From Ruminococcus sp. (GTDB taxonomy: Bacteria; Bacillota; Clostridia; Oscillospirales; Ruminococcaceae): DNA of 21,520 nucleotides. The stretch is from positions 1 to 21,520 of the forward strand of contig JAILFF010000230.1 in the NCBI GenBank assembly GCA_024697705.1. The letters are read 5' to 3'. This document shows, piece by piece, positions 15,303-21,520 of this stretch; positions within the stretch are counted from its first letter, which is position 1; each line of letters starts with the position of its first letter. The position numbers were made by a program, and so were the translations under genes. Under the pieces are notes generated by a model. That model saw only the letters and a list, made by a program, of their open reading frames with translations. It was not told where the DNA came from and ran no database searches.

Positions 15303-17048
15303 TTAGCCGTTGTCGTACTGCGAATTGTAAAGCCCCGCGTAAAAGCCGTTTTTGTTCATAAGCTCGGCGTGTGTGCCCTGCTCGATTATTTTGCCGCTGT
15401 TCATGACGAGTATACGGTCGGCGCTCTTTATCGTCGAAAGGCGGTGCGCTATGATGAAGCTCGTCCGCCCGCGCATCATCTCCGCGAACGCCTCCTGAAT
15501 GAGTATCTCCGTGCGCGTGTCTATCGAGCTTGTCGCCTCGTCGAGTATCAGCATCGGCGGCAGAGAAAGCATTACTCTTGCTATACATAACAGCTGCTTT
15601 TGCCCCGCCGAGAGCATACCTCCGTCTTCGCCGAGAACCGAGTCGTAGCCGTTTTCGAGCTTTCTGATAAAGCTGTCGCAGTGCGCCCGCTTTGCCGCGT
15701 TGGTTATTTCTTCGAGAGTCGCGTCGGGCTTGCCGTAGGCGATGTTCTCCCGCACGGTGCCTGTTTTCAGCCACGTTTCCTGCAAGACCATTCCGTAAAC
15801 GCCGCGCACCGAATCGCGCTTTGTCTTTGTCAGCTCGTGACCGCAGAGCATTATCCGCCCGCTGTCAACGTCGTAGAAGCGCATGAGCAGGTTGATGAAC
15901 GTCGTCTTGCCGCAGCCCGTGGGTCCCACTATCGCGATTCGCTGACCGGGCTTGACGCGCAAATTAAAGTCCTCGATAAGCGGCACATCTTTATTATATG
16001 AGAAACAAACGTGTTCCGCCGTGAGAGTGCCGTCGGCGTGAGTTATCTCCGCACAATTGCTGTCGTCGGATTCGGGCGTTTCGCCTATGAGATCGAGCAC
16101 CCGCTTCGCGCAGGCTAACGCGCCCTGCAATTCGGTTATAACGCCCGAAATCTCGTTAAAAGGCTTGGTGTACTGGTTGGCGTAGGTCAGAAAGCACGAA
16201 AGCTGTCCGACCGAAAAGCCGCCGCCGATGACCGAAAGCGCTCCGACGATGCCCACCGCCGCATACACAAGCCCGTTCACGAAGCGCGTGGAAGGGTTCG
16301 TCAGCGAGGAAAAGAAGATAGCCCGAACGCTTGTATTTTGCAGCTTTGAATTGAGCACCGCGAATTCGTCCTCCGCCGTCTGTTCGTGCGCGAATGCCTT
16401 GACGAGCTTCTGATTGCCCGTCATTTCCTCGACATAAGCGGTAAGGTCGCCGCGCACGGAGGTCAGCTCGCGGAAGAATCTGAACGTGTTCTTCGAGATA
16501 TACCGCGCAACGAAAAGCGAAAGCGGCGTGAGAAATACGACGATAAGCGCGATCTTTACGTTTATCGTCAGCATGAAAACAAGTGTTCCGATTATCGTAA
16601 CAACGCCCGTGAAGAGCTGCGCAAAGCCCAGTATCAGACCGTCGGAGATCTGCTCAACGTCCGAGATAAGACGGCTTATCAGGTCGCCCTTCGCGTGCGA
16701 GTCGATGTACGAAAGCGGCAGGCGGCTGAGATTATCGAAAGCGTCGCGGCGCAGGTCTCTGAGCGCCCCGAACGTCACTTTATTGAGACACAGCTGCATG
16801 ACGTACTGCGAAACGGCTGTTATAAGCACCGTCACCGCGAACGCCGCAAGCACCTGCATAAGCCCGTCGGCGGTGCCGCCGTTCTTTATCATATCGGCGA
16901 TCATATCGACAGCCCGACCCGTGAGTATCGGCGCGTAAAGGGTAGCCGCGACGTTTACCGCCGCAAAGATCAGCGCCGCCGCAAGCTGTCCGCGGCAGGG
17001 CTTGAAATACTTCATCAGCCCGCGAAGGGTGCTGCTTTTGTCAGACAT
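15303..17048 (-). CDS. ABC exporter half-transporter, canonical subunit
   Basis: This 581-aa membrane-ATPase fusion is one half of a multidrug- or lipid-type ABC exporter. Six transmembrane helices occupy about 20-320. The nucleotide-binding domain has Walker A GPTGCGKT (375-382), signature LSAGQ (479-483, Ala in place of the first Gly), Walker B with D503 and catalytic E504 (LDEATSSID), and switch His535. The start at 17048 overlaps the upstream subunit's stop by 8 nt (ATGTCTGA) and has AAGGAGGTG upstream; a longer in-frame reading to 17156 is rejected. The pattern is complementary to the partner subunit: this protein supplies the active Walker A/B/His side, the partner supplies the intact LSGGQ. 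It resembles BmrC/BmrD and TM287/288 pairs. The substrate is not deducible. Confidence 0.94.
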   Translation of the reverse strand: MSDKSSTLRGLMKYFKPCRGQLAAALIFAAVNVAATLYAPILTGRAVDMIADMIKNGGTADGLMQVLAAFAVTVLITAVSQYVMQLCLNKVTFGALRDLRRDAFDNLSRLPLSYIDSHAKGDLISRLISDVEQISDGLILGFAQLFTGVVTIIGTLVFMLTINVKIALIVVFLTPLSLFVARYISKNTFRFFRELTSVRGDLTAYVEEMTGNQKLVKAFAHEQTAEDEFAVLNSKLQNTSVRAIFFSSLTNPSTRFVNGLVYAAVGIVGALSVIGGGFSVGQLSCFLTYANQYTKPFNEISGVITELQGALACAKRVLDLIGETPESDDSNCAEITHADGTLTAEHVCFSYNKDVPLIEDFNLRVKPGQRIAIVGPTGCGKTTFINLLMRFYDVDSGRIMLCGHELTKTKRDSVRGVYGMVLQETWLKTGTVRENIAYGKPDATLEEITNAAKRAHCDSFIRKLENGYDSVLGEDGGMLSAGQKQLLCIARVMLSLPPMLILDEATSSIDTRTEILIQEAFAEMMRGRTSFIIAHRLSTIKSADRILVMNSGKIIEQGTHAELMNKNGFYAGLYNSQYDNG

Positions 17049-18771
17049 TGCCGCGCACCTCCTTGTCAAGCTGAGAACGGCATATCTCGCGGTAAACGCC
17101 GCAGCCTTCAAGCAGCTCCGAATGAGTGCCGATGTCCGCGATATGTCCGTCGTCAAGCACGATTATCTTATCCGCGCCGCGAATCGAGGAGACCCTCTGC
17201 GACACGATGAACACCGTCATGCCCTCCGTGTTGGCGGCAATGGCTTTGCGTAAATTCGCATCGGTTGCAAGGTCGAGCGCCGAAGCCGAATCGTCAAGGA
17301 TAAGGATATCGGGTCTGCCGACAAGCGCCCGCGCTATCGTCAGCCGCTGCCGCTGACCGCCCGAAAGATTTTTGCCGCCCTGCTCGATAACGAGATCAAG
17401 CCCGCCGTCCTTGTCGAAAACGAAATCCGCCTGCGCCACGGCGAGGGCTCTTTTTATGCGGATATCGTTAGCGTCGGGGCAGCGCCATTTCATGTTGTCG
17501 CGGACGGTGCCTTTGAACAGCACCGCCTTCTGCGGCACGATGCCGATCTTCCCGCGCAGGCTTTCGTGGGTACACTCGCGGACGTTCCTGCCGCCCACAA
17601 GCACCTCGCCGCCGCTTACGTCGTAAAAGCGCGGGATAAGATTGATAAGCGTAGACTTACCGCAGCCCGTACCGCCGATAATGCCGACGGTCTCGCCGCG
17701 ATTCGCCGCAAAGCTGATGTTTTCGAGGGCGCAGCGCTCGGAATCCACATAGCGAAAGCTGACGTTCTTAAACTCCACGGCGGGAGCGTTTTCGTCAAAC
17801 GTCAGTTCGTCGCTGCCTTCCGTAACGGAGGGCTTCATGGCAAATACTTCAAGTATGCGCAGAGAGCTTGCCTGCGCTTTCGTCAGCGAAAGTATAAGCT
17901 CCGCAAGACGTATCAGCGAAAGAAGCACCTGCGTCATAAGGCTGATAAGCGCAACGATATCGCCTGTCATCAGCTCGCCCGAGCGCACCATTTTCGCGCC
18001 AAAAAAGATTATCAACATTATAGCAAGATTTACCAAGATGTATGTCGCAGGGGACATGACAGCCGAAGCCCGCCCCGCTTTCAGCTGCAAGCCGTTAAGC
18101 TCGTCAAGCGAACCCGAGAAGCGTTCGCGTTCGTCCCGCTGCCGCGAGAAAGCGCGTATCACCCTCACGCCCGAGATATTTTCGCCCGTGATGAGCGTGG
18201 TATTATCGAGCTTTTTCTGTATGCCCTTGTACATGGGTACGGTCTTTTTGGTGACAGTGTAGATCACCGCCCACATCACGGGCGTGAAAACGAGGAATAT
18301 GAGCGTGAGCTTCACCGAGATAGTAAGCGCCGCAATGACCGCGCCAATCACGATGAACGGCGCACGCAGGAAAAGCCGCAGCAGCATATTCACGCCCGTC
18401 TGCGCGGCGTTGATATCTACGGTCATGCGGGTGACGAGGGTAGCGCTGCCTGCCGCGTCGATCTCGGAGTGAGAGAGCGTGTTGATATGCTTAAACAGCG
18501 CCGTGCGAAGCTCGGTGCCGAAGCCGACCGCCGCCTTTGCCGCGAAATACTGTGCGGTCAGCGACGAAGCGAGACCCAGCACGCCCATCAGCACGAGCAG
18601 ACAGCCCATTTTCATGATATAGGACTTATCCCCCGCGGGTATGCCTATGTCGATCATACGTTTTATGATGATCGGCACGATAAGCTCGAAGATCGCTTCA
18701 AGCAGCTTGCCGAGAGGACCAAGTATTGCTTGTTTTTTATAATTTTTCAGATAGCCGAACAGCTTTAGCAT
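17041..18771 (-). CDS. ABC exporter half-transporter, degenerate-site subunit
   Basis: This 576-aa protein is the other half of the exporter. Transmembrane helices lie at about 15-310. The nucleotide-binding domain has Walker A GGTGCGKS (366-373), a perfect signature LSGGQ (469-473), but Walker B reads ILILDD with Asp494 in place of the catalytic Glu, and the switch His is Gln525 (IVSQRVSSI). These are the two changes that mark the degenerate subunit of heterodimeric exporters. With the partner's LSAGQ it forms the low-activity ATP site. The start lies 6 nt after the stop of the 122-aa gene, whose end supplies AAAGGAAAG. It is the middle gene of a three-gene operon. The length is typical of the family. 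Confidence 0.95.
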   Translation of the reverse strand: MLKLFGYLKNYKKQAILGPLGKLLEAIFELIVPIIIKRMIDIGIPAGDKSYIMKMGCLLVLMGVLGLASSLTAQYFAAKAAVGFGTELRTALFKHINTLSHSEIDAAGSATLVTRMTVDINAAQTGVNMLLRLFLRAPFIVIGAVIAALTISVKLTLIFLVFTPVMWAVIYTVTKKTVPMYKGIQKKLDNTTLITGENISGVRVIRAFSRQRDERERFSGSLDELNGLQLKAGRASAVMSPATYILVNLAIMLIIFFGAKMVRSGELMTGDIVALISLMTQVLLSLIRLAELILSLTKAQASSLRILEVFAMKPSVTEGSDELTFDENAPAVEFKNVSFRYVDSERCALENISFAANRGETVGIIGGTGCGKSTLINLIPRFYDVSGGEVLVGGRNVRECTHESLRGKIGIVPQKAVLFKGTVRDNMKWRCPDANDIRIKRALAVAQADFVFDKDGGLDLVIEQGGKNLSGGQRQRLTIARALVGRPDILILDDSASALDLATDANLRKAIAANTEGMTVFIVSQRVSSIRGADKIIVLDDGHIADIGTHSELLEGCGVYREICRSQLDKEVRGNV

Positions 18772-18777
18772 TTTTTG

Positions 18778-19146
18778 TCAATCTTTCCTTTCGGGGTCAT
18801 ATTTTACGATAACGCCGACCTTAGCAAGCGCCTTTGAAGCCGTTTCACCGTCAAGAGGGAAAAGCTCCGTAACGCCTGTCTGCTTCTCGAAGGAAATGCG
18901 CTTGAACCGAACATAATTCTCGTTCAGCCCCTCGTCGGAGTAGATAAGCGCCAGAACGTACTCGTTCTTGACGGCGTAATAATTCACGGGGGTGAGCTTC
19001 AGGATATACTCTGCCGAAGCCGCCATGCCGCTTTTCAGCTCGTCAAAGTCAACATCGACATAGCTGATCTTACGGCATTTCAAGCCTTCGATGAGCTTGT
19101 CCGTATCCTTCGCGCCGCGTTTCTTCCCGAAAAGCTTACCGAGCAT
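18778..19146 (-). CDS. Conserved-looking 122-aa protein of unknown function
   Basis: I do not recognise this small, soluble protein. It has a basic start (MLGKLFGKKRGAKD), no signal peptide or transmembrane helix, and alternating hydrophobic stretches (AEYILKLTPVNYYAVKNEYV, ALIYSDE) that look like a beta-rich fold. It is the first gene of the exporter operon: its stop is 6 nt before the next start, and the end of its coding region provides that gene's ribosome binding site, so it is very likely translated and co-transcribed. ATG at 19146 has GGGGG about 8 nt upstream. A role linked to the exporter is guilt by association only. It begins about 55 bp after the terminator of yabR. Confidence 0.75.
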   Translation of the reverse strand: MLGKLFGKKRGAKDTDKLIEGLKCRKISYVDVDFDELKSGMAASAEYILKLTPVNYYAVKNEYVLALIYSDEGLNENYVRFKRISFEKQTGVTELFPLDGETASKALAKVGVIVKYDPERKD

Positions 19147-19200
19147 TATTTATCCCCCGCCTTCCCTATTGCCTTATGACTTATGAATTGATATGAATAA

Positions 19201-19225
19201 AGGGCTGCCGCAGTCGGGCAGCCCT
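19201..19225 (-). terminator. Terminator of the yab/divIC cluster
   Basis: AGGGCTGCC (19201-19209) pairs perfectly with GGCAGCCCT (19217-19225), loop of 7 nt, 16 bp after the yabR stop. On the minus strand a short T run (TTTATTC) follows. The stem is strong, the T tract is modest. Confidence 0.75.
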
Positions 19226-19240
19226 GTTTTGTATTTTGTA

Positions 19241-19804
19241 TCATTTTCTGCGCGATGAACCTCTGCGCTTGTTCTCGGTAACGTGCTTGAGATCGGAGAT
19301 CCTTTCCTCGCTCGTCGCCTTGAAGCGTGCCATCATGTCCTCGAAATTCGCGTCCTCCGAGCTTGTCCTTACCTCGAACTCGGGAGGGGGATTCTTGGCG
19401 AAATCAACGGGCGCGGGTCTTTCGGACATGGGTCTGCGGGGTCTTTTCTCGCCGCCGAAGCCGCCCTGTCTGTTGTCGCCGCCCTGCGGTCTGCCGCCGG
19501 GTCTTCCGCCGCCCTGAGGTCTGCTGCCGTTAAAGGGCTTTCTGTCGCCCCTATCGGGTCTTTCGGGTGCGGGCTGTGCTTTTTTTATCGAAAGGCTTAT
19601 CTTGCCGCCGTCGCCCAGCGAAAGCACCTTTACCTTTACCTGCTGTCCCTGCGTGATGTGTTCGTTGATGTCGTTTACATAAGTGTTTGCGACCTCTGAA
19701 ATATGTACCATACCGGTAGTGCCTTTTTCAAGCTCGACAAAAGCGCCAAACTTCGTGATACCCGTTACCGTACCTTCATAGATCTTTCCTACTTCAAGCT
19801 GCAT
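19241..19804 (-). CDS. yabR: S1-domain RNA-binding protein (YabR family)
   Basis: This 187-aa protein has an N-terminal S1 RNA-binding domain (about 1-74: VGKIYEGTVTGITKFGAFVE, then GMVHISEVANTYV and GDGGKISLSIK). A Gly/Pro/Arg/Gln-rich low-complexity region follows (about 76-130, with repeats like GGRPGGRPQGG), then a short charged tail (FEDMMARFKATSEERISDLK) that is usual in this family. It is longer than B. subtilis YabR (about 128 aa), mostly because of the low-complexity linker. It sits directly after divIC, exactly as in Bacillus. The function is not well defined; general stress, RNA-binding or ribosome-associated roles have been proposed for the family. ATG at 19804 has GAGGAG some 13 nt upstream and AAAGG very close. 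Confidence 0.9.
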   Translation of the reverse strand: MQLEVGKIYEGTVTGITKFGAFVELEKGTTGMVHISEVANTYVNDINEHITQGQQVKVKVLSLGDGGKISLSIKKAQPAPERPDRGDRKPFNGSRPQGGGRPGGRPQGGDNRQGGFGGEKRPRRPMSERPAPVDFAKNPPPEFEVRTSSEDANFEDMMARFKATSEERISDLKHVTENKRRGSSRRK

Positions 19805-19870
19805 ATTCCTTTTACTTTCTCCTCATATTAAATGTATACTATCCTGCCGCCGAACCGACCATCTGACAAG

Positions 19871-20209
19871 TCAGTGTGTCTCAACGACATAAAAGCGTCT
19901 TTCGTCCGGATAAGCGTAGCCCAGTTTTTCGATAGCGATCTTTTCCATATATTCCGACTCGTTATCCGATGCGAGCAGTCTTGTGTACTCGTCGTTAAGG
20001 CGGCGAGCCTCGGTCATGTGGGCGCTTATCTCCTCACGTTCCTGTCTCAGCTGAACGATCTGCACCTGCTGTGAAACGATCGTAAACAGCGAATAAATAA
20101 CAAGGCACACGCCTGCGAACCATACCACGGGCTTGAAAAGCACGCTTTTTTCTTCCCTTCGGGCGCGTCTTGCCGCTGCGGCTGCCGAGCTTTTTCTCTT
20201 TTCGTTCAT
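19871..20209 (-). CDS. divIC: Septum formation initiator DivIC/FtsB family
   Basis: This 112-aa bitopic membrane protein belongs to the divisome and links FtsL, DivIB/FtsQ and cell-wall synthesis at the septum. It has a basic cytoplasmic start (NEKRKSS, then Ala/Arg-rich), one transmembrane helix at about 28-45, a coiled coil at about 46-75 with QQVQIVQLRQEREEI, and the family's C-terminal EKLGYAYPDERRFYV stretch. Length is typical. It has its own sigma-A promoter (20340-20368) beginning inside the end of yabQ, so vegetative expression is independent of the sporulation genes upstream. ATG at 20209 has GGGAG about 10 nt upstream. The order yabP-yabQ-divIC-yabR matches Bacillus and confirms the assignment. 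Confidence 0.92.
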   Translation of the reverse strand: MNEKRKSSAAAAARRARREEKSVLFKPVVWFAGVCLVIYSLFTIVSQQVQIVQLRQEREEISAHMTEARRLNDEYTRLLASDNESEYMEKIAIEKLGYAYPDERRFYVVETH

Positions 20210-20339
20210 AGCCTGTCACTCCCTGACGTTTCGTCTTCCGTATTCTGTTTTTTACGATTTCCGTTTTTTACACAATGGCTGAGGCGCGAATTTTCGCGGG
20301 CGCGATTTCTCCGGAGCGCTATCAACAGCCTTTCATTAT

Positions 20340-20368
20340 ATTATAACGTTTAATGGCGAAACTTTCAA
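20340..20368 (-). promoter_or_regulatory. Sigma-A promoter of divIC
   Basis: On the minus strand TTGAAA (20363-20368) and TATAAT (20340-20345) are 17 bp apart. The -35 overlaps the last codons of yabQ. A second TATAAT lies immediately downstream (20335-20340). The leader to the divIC ATG is about 125 nt and contains a CGCGAA/TTCGCG dyad at 20285-20298. Confidence 0.85.
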
Positions 20369-20811
20369 GAGCTTTTCAAAAATTTTTTCTCCATTTCGGA
20401 TTTTGGTTGAATTTTAACAATCATCTGTCTTGCAAAAGAAGTCGATTTATTGAATATGACAACGAAAGGCTTTGCCAAAAATGCCATAATTTTCATCACA
20501 CAGGCAATCAGCCTCACGGCGGCGGCGGAGAGCAGCCTTCCCACGGTGAAGCACCACATCACGGCGCCCGCGATCATGCCGAACAGGATAAATCCGCGGT
20601 AATAATTTGTTTCGTCGAGGGAGAAAACGAAGAACGCCGCTCCGAACAAAAGTGCGTAAAACAGGTCGCAGACAAATCGAACGGCGGCGAATCTTAGGGT
20701 ATGGCGGATCACGCGGAACACATCGTAGACGATACCCGCCAGCACGCCCGCTATAACGGAGTCGCGCAGGATATCAAGCTCGGCGGCGGTACCGAGCTGC
20801 ATGGGAGTCAC
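20365..20811 (-). CDS. yabQ: Spore cortex protein YabQ
   Basis: This protein of about 148 aa is an integral membrane protein of the YabQ family, needed in sporulation for cortex formation. Hydrophobic segments: about 17-36 (SVIAGVLAGIVYDVFRVIR), 46-64, 70-90 and 97-118. The VYDVFRVIRH stretch near the first helix, with the Asp and Arg, is the family's conserved feature. It starts 3-4 nt after yabP with GAGGTGA near the junction. GTG at 20811 is used here; the in-frame ATG at 20802 is equally possible and would shorten it by three residues. It follows yabP in a likely two-gene sporulation transcript under the sigma-E-type promoter at 21114-21142. It is placed by context and length as well as sequence. 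Confidence 0.87.
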   Translation of the reverse strand: MTPMQLGTAAELDILRDSVIAGVLAGIVYDVFRVIRHTLRFAAVRFVCDLFYALLFGAAFFVFSLDETNYYRGFILFGMIAGAVMWCFTVGRLLSAAAVRLIACVMKIMAFLAKPFVVIFNKSTSFARQMIVKIQPKSEMEKKFLKSS

Positions 20812-20814
20812 GGC

Positions 20815-21090
20815 TCACCTCAGCAGCCGCGCAAGAAAGCTCGGGCGTTTTCGGTGAGCGCGGTCGCCGTAGATTATTGCGGTCACGGTACCCTCGACGG
20901 TAAGTCTTCCGGTATCGACGTTCATTTCGTTAACGTGCAGGTTTTCGCCGATGACAGCCATTTCACCACATTCTGTAAAGAGCTGTATGCGGTTCTCATC
21001 GAAGCTGTCGGCGTCGGTAACTCCGCTGATGCTCAGGTTTGTGCAGTCCTGCATAACTATGCTGTGTCTGCCGGGTGTTTCGTTGTTCAT
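20815..21090 (-). CDS. yabP: Spore coat/engulfment-related protein YabP
   Basis: This 91-aa protein belongs to the YabP/YqfC family, which in B. subtilis is made in the mother cell and needed for sporulation. The N-terminal half has the family pattern RHSIVMQDCTNLSISGV followed by SFDENRIQLFTECGEMAVIG and a core of beta-strand-like segments ending in GRLTVEGTVTAIIYGD. ATG at 21090 has AAGGAGGG 8 nt upstream at 21099-21106; an in-frame extension to 21162 would overlap the terminator and promoter and is rejected. Length is close to B. subtilis YabP (100 aa). It is the first gene of the cluster; the rqcP/yabO-type gene that precedes it in Bacillus is not seen in the 430 bp before the window edge. 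Confidence 0.9.
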   Translation of the reverse strand: MNNETPGRHSIVMQDCTNLSISGVTDADSFDENRIQLFTECGEMAVIGENLHVNEMNVDTGRLTVEGTVTAIIYGDRAHRKRPSFLARLLR

Positions 21091-21113
21091 GTTGGCATCC
21101 CTCCTTAATGACA

Positions 21114-21142
21114 TATTTATGCGGGAACGGAAGCCGATATAC
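21114..21142 (-). promoter_or_regulatory. Candidate sigma-E promoter of yabPQ
   Basis: On the minus strand GTATATC (21136-21142) and CATAAATA (21114-21121) lie 14 bp apart. This resembles the mother-cell sigma-E pattern of a KMATATT-like -35 and a CATACAAT-like -10. yabP and yabQ belong to the sigma-E regulon in B. subtilis. Transcription would start close to the ribosome binding site at 21099-21106, so the leader would be very short. Confidence 0.45.
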
Positions 21143-21148
21143 ATAAAA

Positions 21149-21172
21149 ACAGCCCCCGTCACCGGAGGCTGT
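21149..21172 (-). terminator. Rho-independent terminator upstream of yabP
   Basis: ACAGCC and GGCTGT form the stem with inner CCG/CGG pairing, followed on the minus strand by TTTTTATG. It lies just upstream of the sigma-E-type promoter candidate and would stop transcription coming from the left-out upstream gene, so yabPQ starts a separate transcript. Confidence 0.8.
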
Positions 21173-21234
21173 CTGTTATTTAACTATAAATGAGCATTTA
21201 GGCAAACCAAAGACAGCACAAAGTGAAGGCAATA

Positions 21235-21474
21235 CCAAAAGTCTTAGGAAGGGGGTCTGGGGGATAACCCTTCTTCAGAAGGGTTTCCCCCAGTAAAACA
21301 TGGGATTTACGCGAATCAAAGCGGAGAAAGCAAGTTGAACGGCTAAAATATAAAATCGGCAATTTCAGCAAGAACGTACAAAACAAGCAGGATTATAAAA
21401 TCTGCTAAACAGTACAGAAACAAAGAAATTGCCGATTTTATTTGGCGAAAGAGCGAAGCGATTTTCACCAAAAG
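21235..21474 (-). repeat. Dispersed intergenic repeat, copy C
   Basis: This is the best preserved copy. It has CCAAAAGTCTTAGGAAGG at one end, the strong hairpin CTGGGGG..CCCCCAG at 21257-21293, the core 17-bp perfect inverted repeat ATAAAATCGGCAATTTC (21350-21366) and its complement (21425-21441), and the GCGAAAGAGCGAAGCGATTTTC end. It is opposite in orientation to copy B and lies upstream of yabP. The stretch 21091-21520 holds this repeat, a terminator and a promoter candidate; no gene is visible in it. Confidence 0.8.
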
Positions 21475-21520
21475 ATTGCGCTCTGCCCCACCGTAAAGAA
21501 AGTGCTGTGCGAACAGACCG

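Noticed and set aside
17566..18768. 400-aa open frame on the plus strand opposite the ABC subunit
   Set aside because: Antisense to an intact ABC exporter gene; His/Arg-rich with no recognisable domain.
1..21520. tRNA, rRNA, phage, defence or toxin-antitoxin genes
   Set aside because: None was seen by eye on either strand; all long gene-free stretches are explained by repeats, promoters and terminators. A covariance-model scan could still find a small RNA.

Overview
The window looks like chromosomal DNA from an anaerobic, spore-forming Firmicute, most likely a Ruminococcus-like member of the Oscillospiraceae/Clostridia. The basis is the yabP-yabQ-divIC-yabR sporulation and division cluster in Bacillus/Clostridium order, the AddA-type (not RecB-type) recombination nuclease, strong AGGAGG ribosome binding sites, sigma-A promoters, and fairly GC-rich coding sequence with A/T-rich intergenic DNA. 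This taxonomic call is inference; no rRNA or other marker gene is present.

Layout. (1) 87-3327, minus strand: a probable four-gene operon reading membrane protein of unknown function, Nudix (Ap4A-type) hydrolase, OmpR-family response regulator, sensor histidine kinase. It is driven by a near-consensus promoter at 3353-3381 and its first gene starts at TTG. (2) 3473-10425, plus strand: a solute-binding lipoprotein gene with a perfect-consensus promoter, a 119-bp hairpin/MITE-like element that begins at its stop codon, addA, and an O-acetylhomoserine sulfhydrylase (metY) gene with a palindromic operator candidate just before its ribosome binding site. (3) 10426-14249: a GH2 beta-galactosidase gene on the minus strand, flanked by inverted copies of a dispersed ~200-240-bp intergenic repeat. 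(4) 14250-19146, minus strand: a patatin-like phospholipase, a 180-bp long palindrome, and an operon for a heterodimeric ABC exporter preceded by a 122-aa protein of unknown function. (5) 19201-21090, minus strand: yabR, divIC, yabQ, yabP, with separate promoter candidates for the sporulation part (sigma-E-like) and the vegetative part (sigma-A, inside the end of yabQ). (6) 21091-21520: a terminator and a third copy of the dispersed repeat.

How the parts work together. The two-component system and the divergent lipoprotein share one intergenic region, and an 11-bp-spaced direct repeat next to the lipoprotein -35 suggests the response regulator may control it. The two ABC half-transporters carry complementary active-site changes, so they should form one asymmetric exporter. 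The Yab/DivIC cluster combines spore-coat assembly with septum formation. The most unusual material is non-coding: three copies of one structured intergenic repeat, a MITE-like 119-bp palindrome and a 180-bp palindrome. No phage, CRISPR, defence or transposase gene was seen.
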